NCBI GenBank assembly: GCA_009392675.1
Contig: VFFY01000117.1
Span: forward strand, 1-14,688
Length of the DNA stretch: 14,688 nucleotides
Source of the DNA: SAR202 cluster bacterium
GTDB lineage: Bacteria > Chloroflexota > Dehalococcoidia > Lucifugimonadales > UBA826
Reading direction: 5' to 3'
Numbering within the stretch: position 1 is the first letter of the stretch; every line of letters begins with the position of its first letter. The position numbers were made by a program, and so were the translations under genes. Positions 6,294-14,074 of this stretch are shown one piece after another. The notes beneath the pieces are model-generated. The model did not search any database and had not been told where the DNA came from. It saw only the letters and a list, made by a program, of their open reading frames with translations.

Positions 6294-8192
6294 ATGTCAT
6301 TATTAGGGGCCTCACAACTAAATCTACATTACGCAGATATTGAAATTTTCTCTGATGTTACTTTGCAGGTAAATGAAAAGGCCCATATCGGTATAGTCGG
6401 TCCAAACGGAAGCGGAAAGACTTCCTTGATTCGGGTTTTGTTGGGAATGCAGGATTTCGACGGAGGAGATATTTTCAAGTCCGACTCTCTTAGGGTGGGT
6501 TATGTTCCACAAACAGCATTACAGTCGGGAGCTGGTACTTTAAAAGATCAAATCAGTCAAGCTTTCCAACATTTAATTCAATTAGAGAAAAATATGGAAA
6601 CCAGTGCTTTCGCCATACAAGACTCAAAAGGGGTCGAAAGAACACAAGCTGAAAAAAAATATTCGACTCTTTTGGATGAGTATGAGTCGTTGGGTGGTTA
6701 TGATTACCAAAATCGAATGGACAGGGTCGTAGATGGAGTTGGTTTAAATGACACCAACCTTAACACCTTAGTATCAGATGCAAGTGGGGGTGAGAGGACA
6801 CGGGCCGCTTTAGCTACTGCATTATTAGCAGACCCAGACCTTTTGGTTTTGGATGAGCCAACAAACTATTTGGATTTCAAAGGATTGGAATGGCTTGAGG
6901 ATTTTTTAAACAGATCAGCCAATGCGTTTATGGTTGTTTCACACGACAGGTTTTTCCTTGATCGTGTAGCTTCGGAAATCTGGGAAATAGATAATTGCCG
7001 CCTAAAAACGTATCGAGGAAATTATTCGAAGTACAAACTCCTTAAATCTGAAGAGGATGCCAGATTCGCCAAAGAGTATATTCGGCAACAAGAGTACATT
7101 AAAAGAGAGCAGAACTTCATTGCTCGATATCATGCCGGTCAAAGATCTAAAGAAGCCCGAGGAAGAGCAAAAAGGCTCGAAAGAATAGAAAGAATAGAAG
7201 CTCCATCTAATGAACAAAACGTGTCCATTACCTCGGGATTTGCAACTCGTACAGGACAAACTGTAATTAGCACCAATGGACTAAAAGTCGGGTTTTCAAC
7301 TGAGCAACACAGTGTCAAATTATTTGAAGTCCCTGACCTCAAAATAGAACGAGGAACTACTACAGCAATAATCGGAAATAATGGAATAGGCAAAACTACA
7401 CTATTAAAAACAATTATCGGAAGCATTCCGGCTTTGTCCGGTTCATCAAATCTTGGCCATAATGTAAAGGTAGGATATTTCCGTCAAGGCTCCGATGAAA
7501 TACCGGGTCATATGACTGTGCTCAATGCGCTGTTAGAAATTAAAAATTTGTCTATCGGTGAAGCAAGAAACTTCCTTGCCCGATTCCTTTTCACAGGAGA
7601 AGAAATTTACGACCAGGTATCTTCTTTAAGTGGAGGAGAAAGGGGGAGATTAGCTTTAAGCCGACTACTAATAACTGAGCCAAATGTTCTCGTACTAGAC
7701 GAACCGACTACGCATCTTGACATATTAAGTCGCGAAGCTCTGGAAGCGATGCTGCAGGCATTTGGGGGAACTATAATATTTGTGTCACATGATCGTCACC
7801 TCATATCTCTTTTGGCCAACAATCTTTTAATAATAGCTGAGGAGTCTGTGCGGCATTTTGCAGGGTCTTACCAAGACTTGCTAAAAGAATCTAATTCCAA
7901 CACCTCGACAAAAGAAGAGAAAAAACCTATCAAACTGCCTCCATCCAAGAAAACGTCGAGGACAAAATCTACACCGAAGTTAAATGGCACCAACTTCAAC
8001 CGTACCCCGGCTTTACGAAAAGAAGATCATGAGAAGCTAATATCTGATTTGGAATCCAAAATTAAGAGTTTAGAAAAGACGCTTCAAGAGGCATCTAACA
8101 CCGGCAATGTGGATAGCATAACTGTTTTAGGAAAAGAACACGAAGACTTGAACCTAAAATTAGATAGAGCTATAAGTAGATGGATCGAATGA
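6294..8192 (+). CDS. ABC-F family ribosome-associated ATPase
   Basis: This 632-residue protein has two ABC ATPase domains and no membrane segments, the hallmark of ABC-F translation factors that bind the ribosomal E site. Domain 1 has Walker A GPNGSGKT (36-43), signature SGGERTR (164-170) and Walker B LLVLDEPT (183-190). The charged inter-domain linker spans about 240-305, rich in Lys/Arg, and would contact tRNA/rRNA. Domain 2 has Walker A GNNGIGKT (361-368), signature LSGGERGR (445-452) and VLVLDEPTTHLD (465-476). A basic low-complexity stretch at 540-570 leads to a coiled-coil C-terminus (577-628), as in Uup/YfmR-type members. Both catalytic Glu residues are present. A housekeeping role in relieving stalled ribosomes is likelier than antibiotic resistance, but sequence alone does not separate these. 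The gene is convergent with the next, with an 18-base gap. Confidence 0.9.
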   Translation: MSLLGASQLNLHYADIEIFSDVTLQVNEKAHIGIVGPNGSGKTSLIRVLLGMQDFDGGDIFKSDSLRVGYVPQTALQSGAGTLKDQISQAFQHLIQLEKNMETSAFAIQDSKGVERTQAEKKYSTLLDEYESLGGYDYQNRMDRVVDGVGLNDTNLNTLVSDASGGERTRAALATALLADPDLLVLDEPTNYLDFKGLEWLEDFLNRSANAFMVVSHDRFFLDRVASEIWEIDNCRLKTYRGNYSKYKLLKSEEDARFAKEYIRQQEYIKREQNFIARYHAGQRSKEARGRAKRLERIERIEAPSNEQNVSITSGFATRTGQTVISTNGLKVGFSTEQHSVKLFEVPDLKIERGTTTAIIGNNGIGKTTLLKTIIGSIPALSGSSNLGHNVKVGYFRQGSDEIPGHMTVLNALLEIKNLSIGEARNFLARFLFTGEEIYDQVSSLSGGERGRLALSRLLITEPNVLVLDEPTTHLDILSREALEAMLQAFGGTIIFVSHDRHLISLLANNLLIIAEESVRHFAGSYQDLLKESNSNTSTKEEKKPIKLPPSKKTSRTKSTPKLNGTNFNRTPALRKEDHEKLISDLESKIKSLEKTLQEASNTGNVDSITVLGKEHEDLNLKLDRAISRWIE

Positions 8193-8210
8193 AATCGGTC
8201 CAAACGGGAT

Positions 8211-8825
8211 TCATGTCTTGTTGCCAAACAGCTCGTAGCTATAAATATAGGATTTATAGTCGTTTAAATCCAATCGAACTTGACCCGTTTCGAAATCAAT
8301 GCGGTTTAAGTGAGACCTGTATTTTTCAAAAACAGGTTTCAACCCTAATGTATCATCATTAATTTCTAACAATTCACCTTCCAAGGTGTTTGAAAATAAA
8401 ACTGGATGTCCCCCTTTGTCCTTATACCTCGGCGAGCTTATCAGCATTCTAGTTGCCTTATGTTCTTTTATAATCCGAGCGACAATATGATCTTCTGTCG
8501 GCTGGTCAACACCTAGTAACAGAAACCCACTTGAATCTTTTGGTGACGAGAGAATACCCTGTTTTATAGTTGAGGCTCGGCCTGTCTCATAGTCTATGTT
8601 ACAGGTTAAGGTGATTGGTGAATTTTCATCAAACGTCTGCTGGATTTCATCTGATATTCTGGTACACTCATAACCAAGAACGATTACCACATGGCCACAA
8701 CCTCCCTCCAGCATAGCTCTCACTTGATGACAAATTAAGCTAGTATTTCGCCACGGCAAAAGCGCCTTGACAGTGCCCATCCTTGTGGACAACCCTGCAG
8801 AAGTCACTATACCCGTAATTGACAA
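8211..8825 (-). CDS. MobA-like nucleotidyltransferase (molybdenum cofactor maturation)
   Basis: This 204-residue protein is a GT-A-fold nucleotidyltransferase of the MobA/MocA group, which attaches CMP or GMP to molybdopterin. The nucleotide-binding loop is at 8-20 (TSAGLSTRMGTVK), close to the family LAAGxSxRMGxxK, although Leu-Ala is replaced by Thr-Ser. GVDQPT (105-110) holds the Mg-binding Asp107, and GHPVLF (139-144) is the product/pterin-side motif. The C-terminal LDLNDY partly resembles the DIDTPEDY end of the family. Co-location with XdhC suggests cytidylylation for a xanthine dehydrogenase/CO dehydrogenase-type enzyme, but this is context, not proof. The start codon is TTG, ten bases after the xdhC stop, with AGG about nine bases upstream. 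Later in-frame starts would cut into the binding loop. Confidence 0.8.
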   Translation of the reverse strand: MSITGIVTSAGLSTRMGTVKALLPWRNTSLICHQVRAMLEGGCGHVVIVLGYECTRISDEIQQTFDENSPITLTCNIDYETGRASTIKQGILSSPKDSSGFLLLGVDQPTEDHIVARIIKEHKATRMLISSPRYKDKGGHPVLFSNTLEGELLEINDDTLGLKPVFEKYRSHLNRIDFETGQVRLDLNDYKSYIYSYELFGNKT

Positions 8826-8835
8826 ATTTAATAGC

Positions 8836-9981
8836 CTAAACTGTCTCTACAAAGGTCTTTGAATCTCGATTCACTTTTTCATTAATTCGATCAATCTGTT
8901 TTTTATCTAGTTTCATCGGTACTCCAGAGCCTCCCAATCTAAACATGAGAATCTCCGACATTATGCTGATTGCAATTTCCTCCGGTGTACGAGCCCTTAT
9001 ATCTAATCCGATCGGTGATCGTATTTCATTAAGGCGATCATATTCCAACCCTTCCCGAATAAGGTCCTCATAAATTAATATGGTTTTTCTTTTGCTCCCC
9101 ATCAGTCCTACATATTTTGCGGCGGTTTTGGCAGCAGCCAATAGGGCTACGTTATCGTACCTATGGCCCCGAGTAGCAACTACAATAAAGGTATTGGGGT
9201 TAATTGGTAATTGCGGTAAAGCTTGTTCAGGAGTTTCAGAGATTATTATATCTGCCTCTGGAAAACGGTCGTCATTAGCAAATTCTTCTCTATCATCGGT
9301 AATGAAAAGTCTAAACTCCAGAGGTTTCGCCAAAGAAGCAAGTGCCCGAGCAACATGACCTCCACCGCAAATAACCAGTTGTGGTGGCGTTGTATATGCC
9401 TCAATGAAATACTCAGTCCCTGACTTTGTCGTAACATATTCATTTCTACCATGTATCATTAGTTCAAAGGCTTTATTCTTCGCTTCATCATCTTCACCAT
9501 CATCACCAATAGAACCTTCACTTTCCCCGTTTTCCCGAACAAATAATTTATCCCCTATTTTTGAATGTCCATTTTTTCCAGTCCTTACCACGGTAGCCAA
9601 AGCCACTGCACCAGACCCAGAATAAGCTTTATCTATTTCAGAGGCGTAAGGAAGGTAGCTCTTTGGTGAGTAAACTGGGTCTATCAAAAAATACATGGTC
9701 CCGCCACAGACTAGCCCATCTTCTGCTGCCAAATCCTCGTTTAACTCATACTCTCGGTATTCCGCTCCTCCACCTTTTTGCATTAATTGTTTCGCAGCAA
9801 ACCAAATGTCCCCCTCCACACATCCTCCGCCTAGCGTTCCTATCCCAGAACCATCTTCTCGTACTAGTAATTTCGCCCCAGGTTTTTGTGGAGTAGAACC
9901 TTTTGTTCGAACAACTGTAGCAACCACAACTTTTTCCCCACTATTTAATCTATTGATCGCTTCACTAAATACTTCGTGCAT
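8836..9981 (-). CDS. xdhC: XdhC/CoxI-family protein
   Basis: This 381-residue protein belongs to the XdhC/CoxI family, which binds molybdenum cofactor and hands it to xanthine dehydrogenase- or CO dehydrogenase-type enzymes. The N-terminal domain has ATVVRTKGSTPQKPGAK (21-37), GGGCVEG (51-57) and a second Cys in LVCGG (90-94). The C-terminal Rossmann domain has VICGGGHVA (203-211), VATRGH (268-273), GLMGSKRK (292-299) and IGLDIRARTPEEIA (324-337). Between them, residues about 126-165 repeat the start of the N-terminal domain (LATVVRTGKNGHSKIGDKLF) without the Cys motif. The frame runs back to a TTG at 10050, but the ATG at 9981 has GGAGG four bases upstream and begins at the family's usual N-terminus. 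The MobA-like gene follows. No dehydrogenase subunit is encoded in the window. Confidence 0.88.
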   Translation of the reverse strand: MHEVFSEAINRLNSGEKVVVATVVRTKGSTPQKPGAKLLVREDGSGIGTLGGGCVEGDIWFAAKQLMQKGGGAEYREYELNEDLAAEDGLVCGGTMYFLIDPVYSPKSYLPYASEIDKAYSGSGAVALATVVRTGKNGHSKIGDKLFVRENGESEGSIGDDGEDDEAKNKAFELMIHGRNEYVTTKSGTEYFIEAYTTPPQLVICGGGHVARALASLAKPLEFRLFITDDREEFANDDRFPEADIIISETPEQALPQLPINPNTFIVVATRGHRYDNVALLAAAKTAAKYVGLMGSKRKTILIYEDLIREGLEYDRLNEIRSPIGLDIRARTPEEIAISIMSEILMFRLGGSGVPMKLDKKQIDRINEKVNRDSKTFVETV

Positions 9982-10071
9982 CTGGCCTCCAGGTTCTATT
10001 GAAAATAGATCTAAAGTTTTTCGAAAATCCACCGATGATAAGCCTATCAAGCGCTGATATTAAGATCAAAC

Positions 10072-10101
10072 TTACCGGCACAGGAAAAATACAACTATAA
10101 T
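10072..10101 (+). promoter_or_regulatory. Candidate promoter of the Lon N-terminal-domain gene
   Basis: A perfect TATAAT lies at 10096-10101, with a weak -35 (TTACCG, 10072-10077) 18 bases upstream. Transcription would start near 10108, about 39 bases before the ATG at 10147. The reverse strand carries an overlapping TATTAT that might serve the divergent xdhC gene, but I found no matching -35 for it. Confidence 0.4.
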
Positions 10102-10146
10102 ACATTCGAGTAACAACGTTTCCAGATCAATAAGCGTTAGGATTTA

Positions 10147-10806
10147 ATGGTGAGCAGGGAACCACAGAAAATACCTTTATTTCCCCTTAGCACAGTCCTT
10201 TTCCCGGGTGGCATTATCCCACTTCAAATTTTTGAAGATAGGTACCATTCCATGGTTCAAGACTGTTTAGACACTGACTCCAAATTCGGGATTGTATTAA
10301 TCAAAGAAGGCCAGGAAGTCGGAGGTAATGCGGTGCCTCACAAGGTGGGAACTTTAGCCAAAATCACCAAATTAAGAAAACTTTCCCAAAACCGCCTTTA
10401 TTTAACTGCAGTTGGGGAAAGCCGGTTTGATATTATCGAATTAATAGAAGATAAAGCGTACTTAGAAGGATTCGTGGACATACATAACCCGCCTCTTGAG
10501 CAGAGCATAACAGAACAATCATTGGAAAAAGCACGGACTGCGGCTTCCAAGCATTTAGAGGCAATCGTATCCATGAATGGGGGGTGGGTTAAAAAAGCAC
10601 AGACTCCGCTTCCAACGAATCCCGATCAACTATCTTTTTTCCTGGCACAGCTAATTCAGGGCTCCAACAAAGTCCGCCAAAGGATACTTGAGGAATCATC
10701 AACAGAAAAAAGAATCGAGATATGCCTGTTTCATCTACAAACCGAGTCGAAAGAAATATTCAGCACGCTTAACATAGACCTGCTATTCAAATTTAGCAGA
10801 AACTAG
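10147..10806 (+). CDS. Stand-alone Lon N-terminal (LonSB) domain protein
   Basis: This 219-residue protein consists of a Lon protease N-terminal substrate-binding domain only. The opening IPLFPLSTVLFPGGIIPLQI (9-28) with FEDRYHSMV (29-37) is the domain's signature. Strands at 47-53 and 66-75, and RLYLTAVGESRFDI (83-96), follow the usual PUA-like beta fold, and the last 90 residues are helical. There is no AAA+ P-loop or Ser-Lys protease centre, so it is not a truncated Lon by accident: the ends match free-standing LonSB proteins of about 200-220 residues. Such proteins are thought to bind peptides or partner proteins, but their function is not established. The ATG has TTAGGA four bases upstream. 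The gene is convergent with the aminotransferase, with a 19-base gap. Confidence 0.85.
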   Translation: MVSREPQKIPLFPLSTVLFPGGIIPLQIFEDRYHSMVQDCLDTDSKFGIVLIKEGQEVGGNAVPHKVGTLAKITKLRKLSQNRLYLTAVGESRFDIIELIEDKAYLEGFVDIHNPPLEQSITEQSLEKARTAASKHLEAIVSMNGGWVKKAQTPLPTNPDQLSFFLAQLIQGSNKVRQRILEESSTEKRIEICLFHLQTESKEIFSTLNIDLLFKFSRN

Positions 10807-10825
10807 CCTGTTGGAGACCAAACCG

Positions 10826-12019
10826 TTAAGAGTCTAATACTCCTTCCTTAGATAAGAAATTTGCGAGCCGGCTAATACCTTCAGTTATTTCATCAGGTTG
10901 GTTGTAACCATAACATAGCCGTATGTGATCCTTACCTGAGGTTCCGTCTGGTGAATAATTGATACCAGGATGAAATCCCACATCTATCTCTTCGACAGAT
11001 CTTTTATTCAGAGTAGCCATATCGGAACCCTCTTTTAATTTTACCCAAATGTAGAGTCCTCCATCAGGATCACTCCACTTTGCACCGGTACCAAAATTTT
11101 CGCCCAAAGCAGAAAGCATGGCGTCTCTTTTTGTCCTCTGAATCTTGTTAATTTCCTCTATATGAGCATCCAGGTGTTTTCTGGCATATTTCTCAACAGC
11201 CATCGCTGTGAATTCACTCACACGGCCACTTTTAACACCCATTGCTCTATCCAAAATCAATTGTGGCGCAGTCATGTATCCCAGACTCATACCAGGAGCA
11301 ATGGTTTTTGAGAAAGACCCGACGTACATAACGCTGTTTGTATCGTCAAGATTAAGAATAGATGTGGGAAGATCACCGTCGTATCTATTATCTGCATAGC
11401 AATCATCCTCTAATATTGGCACCTCATATTTTTGAGTTACAGCCAATAGTTCTTTTCGCCTACTCTCAGGTATAGTCCACCCTTGCGGGTTTTGAAAAGT
11501 CGGAATTAAATAAACGAATTTCGGTTTGTGCCCAGACTTGATAGCATTCTCAATTTCTTTATCTAATGCTTCAGGGTCCATGCCACTTTCATCAGAGGCA
11601 ACCCCTCTAATATCTGTGAAATGTCTCCTTAAAGTGTTCAAAGTCCCACCATATACAAAACTATCTGTTATAACGACGTCTCCAGGATTCAAAAGTACCG
11701 CACATATCATATCTATAGGTTGGCCAGACCCGTTCCCTAAAATGATGTCATCCTCTGTTACCTGTATGTCTCGATCTCGACCAATTTTTTCCGCAACGTA
11801 CTGCCTGAGTGGAGTATTCCCTTGTGGGTGAGGATAAACCGCCAATTCTGAACCTGATTCTGCCAAAGCTTCTTTAAGGCATTCCAAAATTTCAGCGTGA
11901 GGCAAAGACACTGGATCTGGATATGCAACAGCAAAATCGTATTTCCCTTTTTTTGCGGGGGTAACTCTAGTTGTTTCCAAGACATGAGTTGCCAATATAT
12001 TTTGAAAATCAAACACCAT
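10826..12019 (-). CDS. PLP-dependent aminotransferase (class I/II, 2-aminoadipate type)
   Basis: This 397-residue fold-type I aminotransferase resembles the LysN/2-aminoadipate and MocR-related group, without a DNA-binding domain. Visible residues are the substrate/phosphate loop GNGSGQPID (95-103), FQNPQG with Asn177, EDDCY with Asp205 and Tyr208, the Schiff-base Lys238 in GSFSKTIAPGMSLGY (234-248), and Arg367 in HIRLCY for the substrate carboxylate. It would transfer an amino group between an amino acid and a 2-oxo acid. The donor is not readable from the sequence. An ATG at 12040 opens the frame seven codons earlier, but AGGAG lies seven bases before the ATG at 12019, inside that longer version, so I chose 12019. 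The 102 bases upstream hold a candidate promoter, so it may be transcribed separately from alaX. Confidence 0.88.
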   Translation of the reverse strand: MVFDFQNILATHVLETTRVTPAKKGKYDFAVAYPDPVSLPHAEILECLKEALAESGSELAVYPHPQGNTPLRQYVAEKIGRDRDIQVTEDDIILGNGSGQPIDMICAVLLNPGDVVITDSFVYGGTLNTLRRHFTDIRGVASDESGMDPEALDKEIENAIKSGHKPKFVYLIPTFQNPQGWTIPESRRKELLAVTQKYEVPILEDDCYADNRYDGDLPTSILNLDDTNSVMYVGSFSKTIAPGMSLGYMTAPQLILDRAMGVKSGRVSEFTAMAVEKYARKHLDAHIEEINKIQRTKRDAMLSALGENFGTGAKWSDPDGGLYIWVKLKEGSDMATLNKRSVEEIDVGFHPGINYSPDGTSGKDHIRLCYGYNQPDEITEGISRLANFLSKEGVLDS

Positions 12020-12086
12020 TGTTCTTCTCCTGATATACATTAAATGCTATAACCACCGATAGAAGGGAATAAATTCCTGCCCAGAG

Positions 12087-12115
12087 ATACTAGCTTTTTA
12101 AACCAAACTGTTCAA
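12087..12115 (-). promoter_or_regulatory. Candidate promoter of the aminotransferase gene
   Basis: On the minus strand TTGAAC (12110-12115) and TAGTAT (12087-12092) are separated by 17 bases, with four of six matches each. A short inverted repeat, GGAAT-AA-ATTCC (12066-12077), lies just downstream and could be an operator. Both elements are modest matches. Confidence 0.35.
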
Positions 12116-12121
12116 CTGACT

Positions 12122-12832
12122 TCAGTCTTCTACGACAATACGTAATCTTTTGTTAATCCGCCCTTTGCTTTCATGACCCACTACTCTTATCTTTCCGACC
12201 TCCCGCGTGTTACGCACATGGGTTCCACCATCTGCCTGCAGATCTAGCCCGGAAATGTCCACTATTCGGACTTCTGAAATGGTAGGAGGGAGTTTATTTA
12301 TTTTCATTCTGATTAGATCTGGAATCTTAAAAGCTTCTTCCCTAGGAAGATTAGATACTTCTATGTCTCTTTCTGCAGTAACCTCTTTGTTGATAAGAAT
12401 TTCCATATCAGACGCAAATCCTGAGGACATTTCTTTAAGTTCAAAATCCATCCGCGCGTGAAGTGGAGTCATGTTGCCTCCAGTTACCTGGGCTCCAAAA
12501 TCTCTCCACACAACTCCGCATAGAATATGCAAAGCTGTGTGTGTTCTCATTAGCTGATATCGTTTTATCCAATCGATCCTACCCTTGACAGAGTTTCCGA
12601 GATCGGGGGTTGGTCCGTTGACTTTATGGACCAACTTACCCTCAATTCTGGATACTTGGAAAATATGGGCAGATTCACCGTCCCATTCAATTATTCCCGT
12701 GTCGCAAGGCTGTCCACCACCCCCTGGATAAAAACTAGTCCTGTCTAAAACGACTCCTGAGTCTATTATGCCTATTACGGTGGCCTCAAATTCCTGCAGA
12801 TAGCTATCTTCGTAGCATAAAACTTCAGTCAT
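12122..12832 (-). CDS. alaX: Alanyl-tRNA editing protein, AlaX family
   Basis: This 236-residue stand-alone homolog of the AlaRS editing domain would hydrolyse Ser or Gly mischarged on tRNA-Ala. An N-terminal beta-barrel portion carries FYPGGGGQPCDTG (35-47). The editing core has RTHTALHIL with zinc-ligand His98 and His102, followed by GAQVTGGN (113-120). The C-terminal zinc motif, CGGTH in AlaRS, reads DGGTH here: Asp201 (codon GAT) replaces Cys and His205 is kept. The rest of this segment (HVRNTREVGKIRV) is typical, so this is a substitution, not a frameshift. The length fits the longer AlaX (AlaX-M) class. The gene begins 18 bases after the thiolase stop, and its best Shine-Dalgarno (AAAGGAG) overlaps that stop about 13 bases from the ATG, suggesting coupling within the operon. 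Confidence 0.88.
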   Translation of the reverse strand: MTEVLCYEDSYLQEFEATVIGIIDSGVVLDRTSFYPGGGGQPCDTGIIEWDGESAHIFQVSRIEGKLVHKVNGPTPDLGNSVKGRIDWIKRYQLMRTHTALHILCGVVWRDFGAQVTGGNMTPLHARMDFELKEMSSGFASDMEILINKEVTAERDIEVSNLPREEAFKIPDLIRMKINKLPPTISEVRIVDISGLDLQADGGTHVRNTREVGKIRVVGHESKGRINKRLRIVVED

Positions 12833-12850
12833 GTGGACTATATAGCTCCT

Positions 12851-14032
12851 TTATCTATGAGGTTCCTCATTTGTAAATACAAGACTCCCGGCTGCCATAA
12901 ACATTCCGCCGACTCCCTGACAAAAGGAGGTTTTTACCCCATCCACTTGGTGAGCTGCCTCTCCGCGCACCTGCCTTACAGATTCTTGAATAGCATACAT
13001 TCCATACATGCCGGAATGAGTGTAAGAAAGTCCTCCACCATTGGTATTCATGGGTAGTGTGCCTCCCGGAGAGGTATTACCTTCCTCAATAAAAGATCCA
13101 GCCTCTCCTCTTTTTACAAAACCTAAATCTTCAAGACCATATATAGGTAAATGAGCAAAGGCGTCGTACACCATTAAATGATCTACATCATCATGCGTAA
13201 CACCTGCTTCCTCAAAGGCTTTTTTACTAGAAGTTTTAAAAGCGGCCGAAGTGGTCAGATCGTACATTTGACTGACAATAGGACTTTCAACAGATTCTCC
13301 AGTACCCATTATGTACGCCGGTTTAGTAGAAAAATCCTTGGCTCTTTCAGCACTAGTAATTATTAATGCCCCGCCTCCATCAGTGACTAAACAACATTCA
13401 AGCAGATGAAATGGATAGCAAATCATCCTGCTATTGAATACATCTTCGATTGTGATAATGTCTCCGTACATGGCTCGAGGAACTTTGTTGGCCCATTTAC
13501 GCTGTGCAACAGGAACCGATGCTAGTTGCTCATGCGTTAGGCCTGTTTCTTTCATGTAACGAAGCACACCCATGCCAAATTGAGTTGTCGGGCCTGCTAC
13601 ACCATATATTGATTCAAACTGACCTGGGAACGAGCTGTCTCTTCTGCCTCCGGACATGGTGGCAACATCTCCTATGCGGCCCGTCTGTTCCCCGACTCTA
13701 TTCCGCCCGCTCTCAGCCATCGCCACTAATACTGTTTCGCATAAACCGCTTGCGATAGCTGCTGCTGCATGGCGGACATGCACTAAAAATGAAGTCCCTC
13801 CTACTTGGGTGTTATCTATCCACTTAGGTACTATGCCCAGATAATGAGCTAAAGCAGCAGGGCTCATCGTGGTGGCAATTCCGTCTATCTCATTTTTGTC
13901 TATCCCGCAATCGTTAATAGCGTTAACTGATGCATCAACATGAAGTTGAAACGCTGTTTTATCCGGTATGGAACCTAACTCTGTAGTCTCTGAAGCCCCA
14001 ACTATCGCGGCTTTATATCTTAATGAATCCAT
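12851..14032 (-). CDS. Thiolase-fold enzyme (SCP-x/DUF35-partner type), no N-terminal nucleophilic Cys
   Basis: This 393-residue protein has the thiolase fold of the non-condensing SCP2-thiolase/lipid-transfer branch. Landmarks are VGASETTELG (11-20), HAAAAIASGLCETVLVAMAESGR (88-110, Gly-rich helix region), LVTDGGGALI (215-224), VYDAF (288-292), the catalytic-type His339 in LSYTHSGMYG, and FCQGVGGMF with Cys371. Where classical thiolases have the acyl-accepting Cys, the sequence reads VGGTSF (77-82), so ordinary thiolysis with that residue is not expected. Family members of this kind include DUF35-partnered acyl-CoA aldolases (the Ltp2 type), and thiolase-fold enzymes with zinc-finger subunits are also known. 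It starts at an ATG with AGGAAGG five bases upstream, 42 bases after the DUF35 gene, which probably encodes its partner. The substrate is likely an acyl-CoA but is unknown. Confidence 0.88.
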   Translation of the reverse strand: MDSLRYKAAIVGASETTELGSIPDKTAFQLHVDASVNAINDCGIDKNEIDGIATTMSPAALAHYLGIVPKWIDNTQVGGTSFLVHVRHAAAAIASGLCETVLVAMAESGRNRVGEQTGRIGDVATMSGGRRDSSFPGQFESIYGVAGPTTQFGMGVLRYMKETGLTHEQLASVPVAQRKWANKVPRAMYGDIITIEDVFNSRMICYPFHLLECCLVTDGGGALIITSAERAKDFSTKPAYIMGTGESVESPIVSQMYDLTTSAAFKTSSKKAFEEAGVTHDDVDHLMVYDAFAHLPIYGLEDLGFVKRGEAGSFIEEGNTSPGGTLPMNTNGGGLSYTHSGMYGMYAIQESVRQVRGEAAHQVDGVKTSFCQGVGGMFMAAGSLVFTNEEPHR

Positions 14033-14074
14033 TTTTACCTTCCTCTTTTTCAGTTCAAATAATGTTGGCTACAC

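Noticed and set aside
6294..8192. ABC-F gene as an antibiotic-resistance determinant
   Set aside because: No leader-peptide attenuator or resistance-type context is visible, and the coiled-coil C-terminus fits housekeeping members.
9982..10050. N-terminal extension of xdhC from a TTG start
   Set aside because: The GGAGG site and the family N-terminus both fit the ATG at 9981. The 23 extra residues match nothing in the family.
9695..10057. Open frame on the plus strand opposite xdhC
   Set aside because: Shadow of the xdhC coding strand. It has Ser/Pro-rich, low-information translation and no ribosome site.
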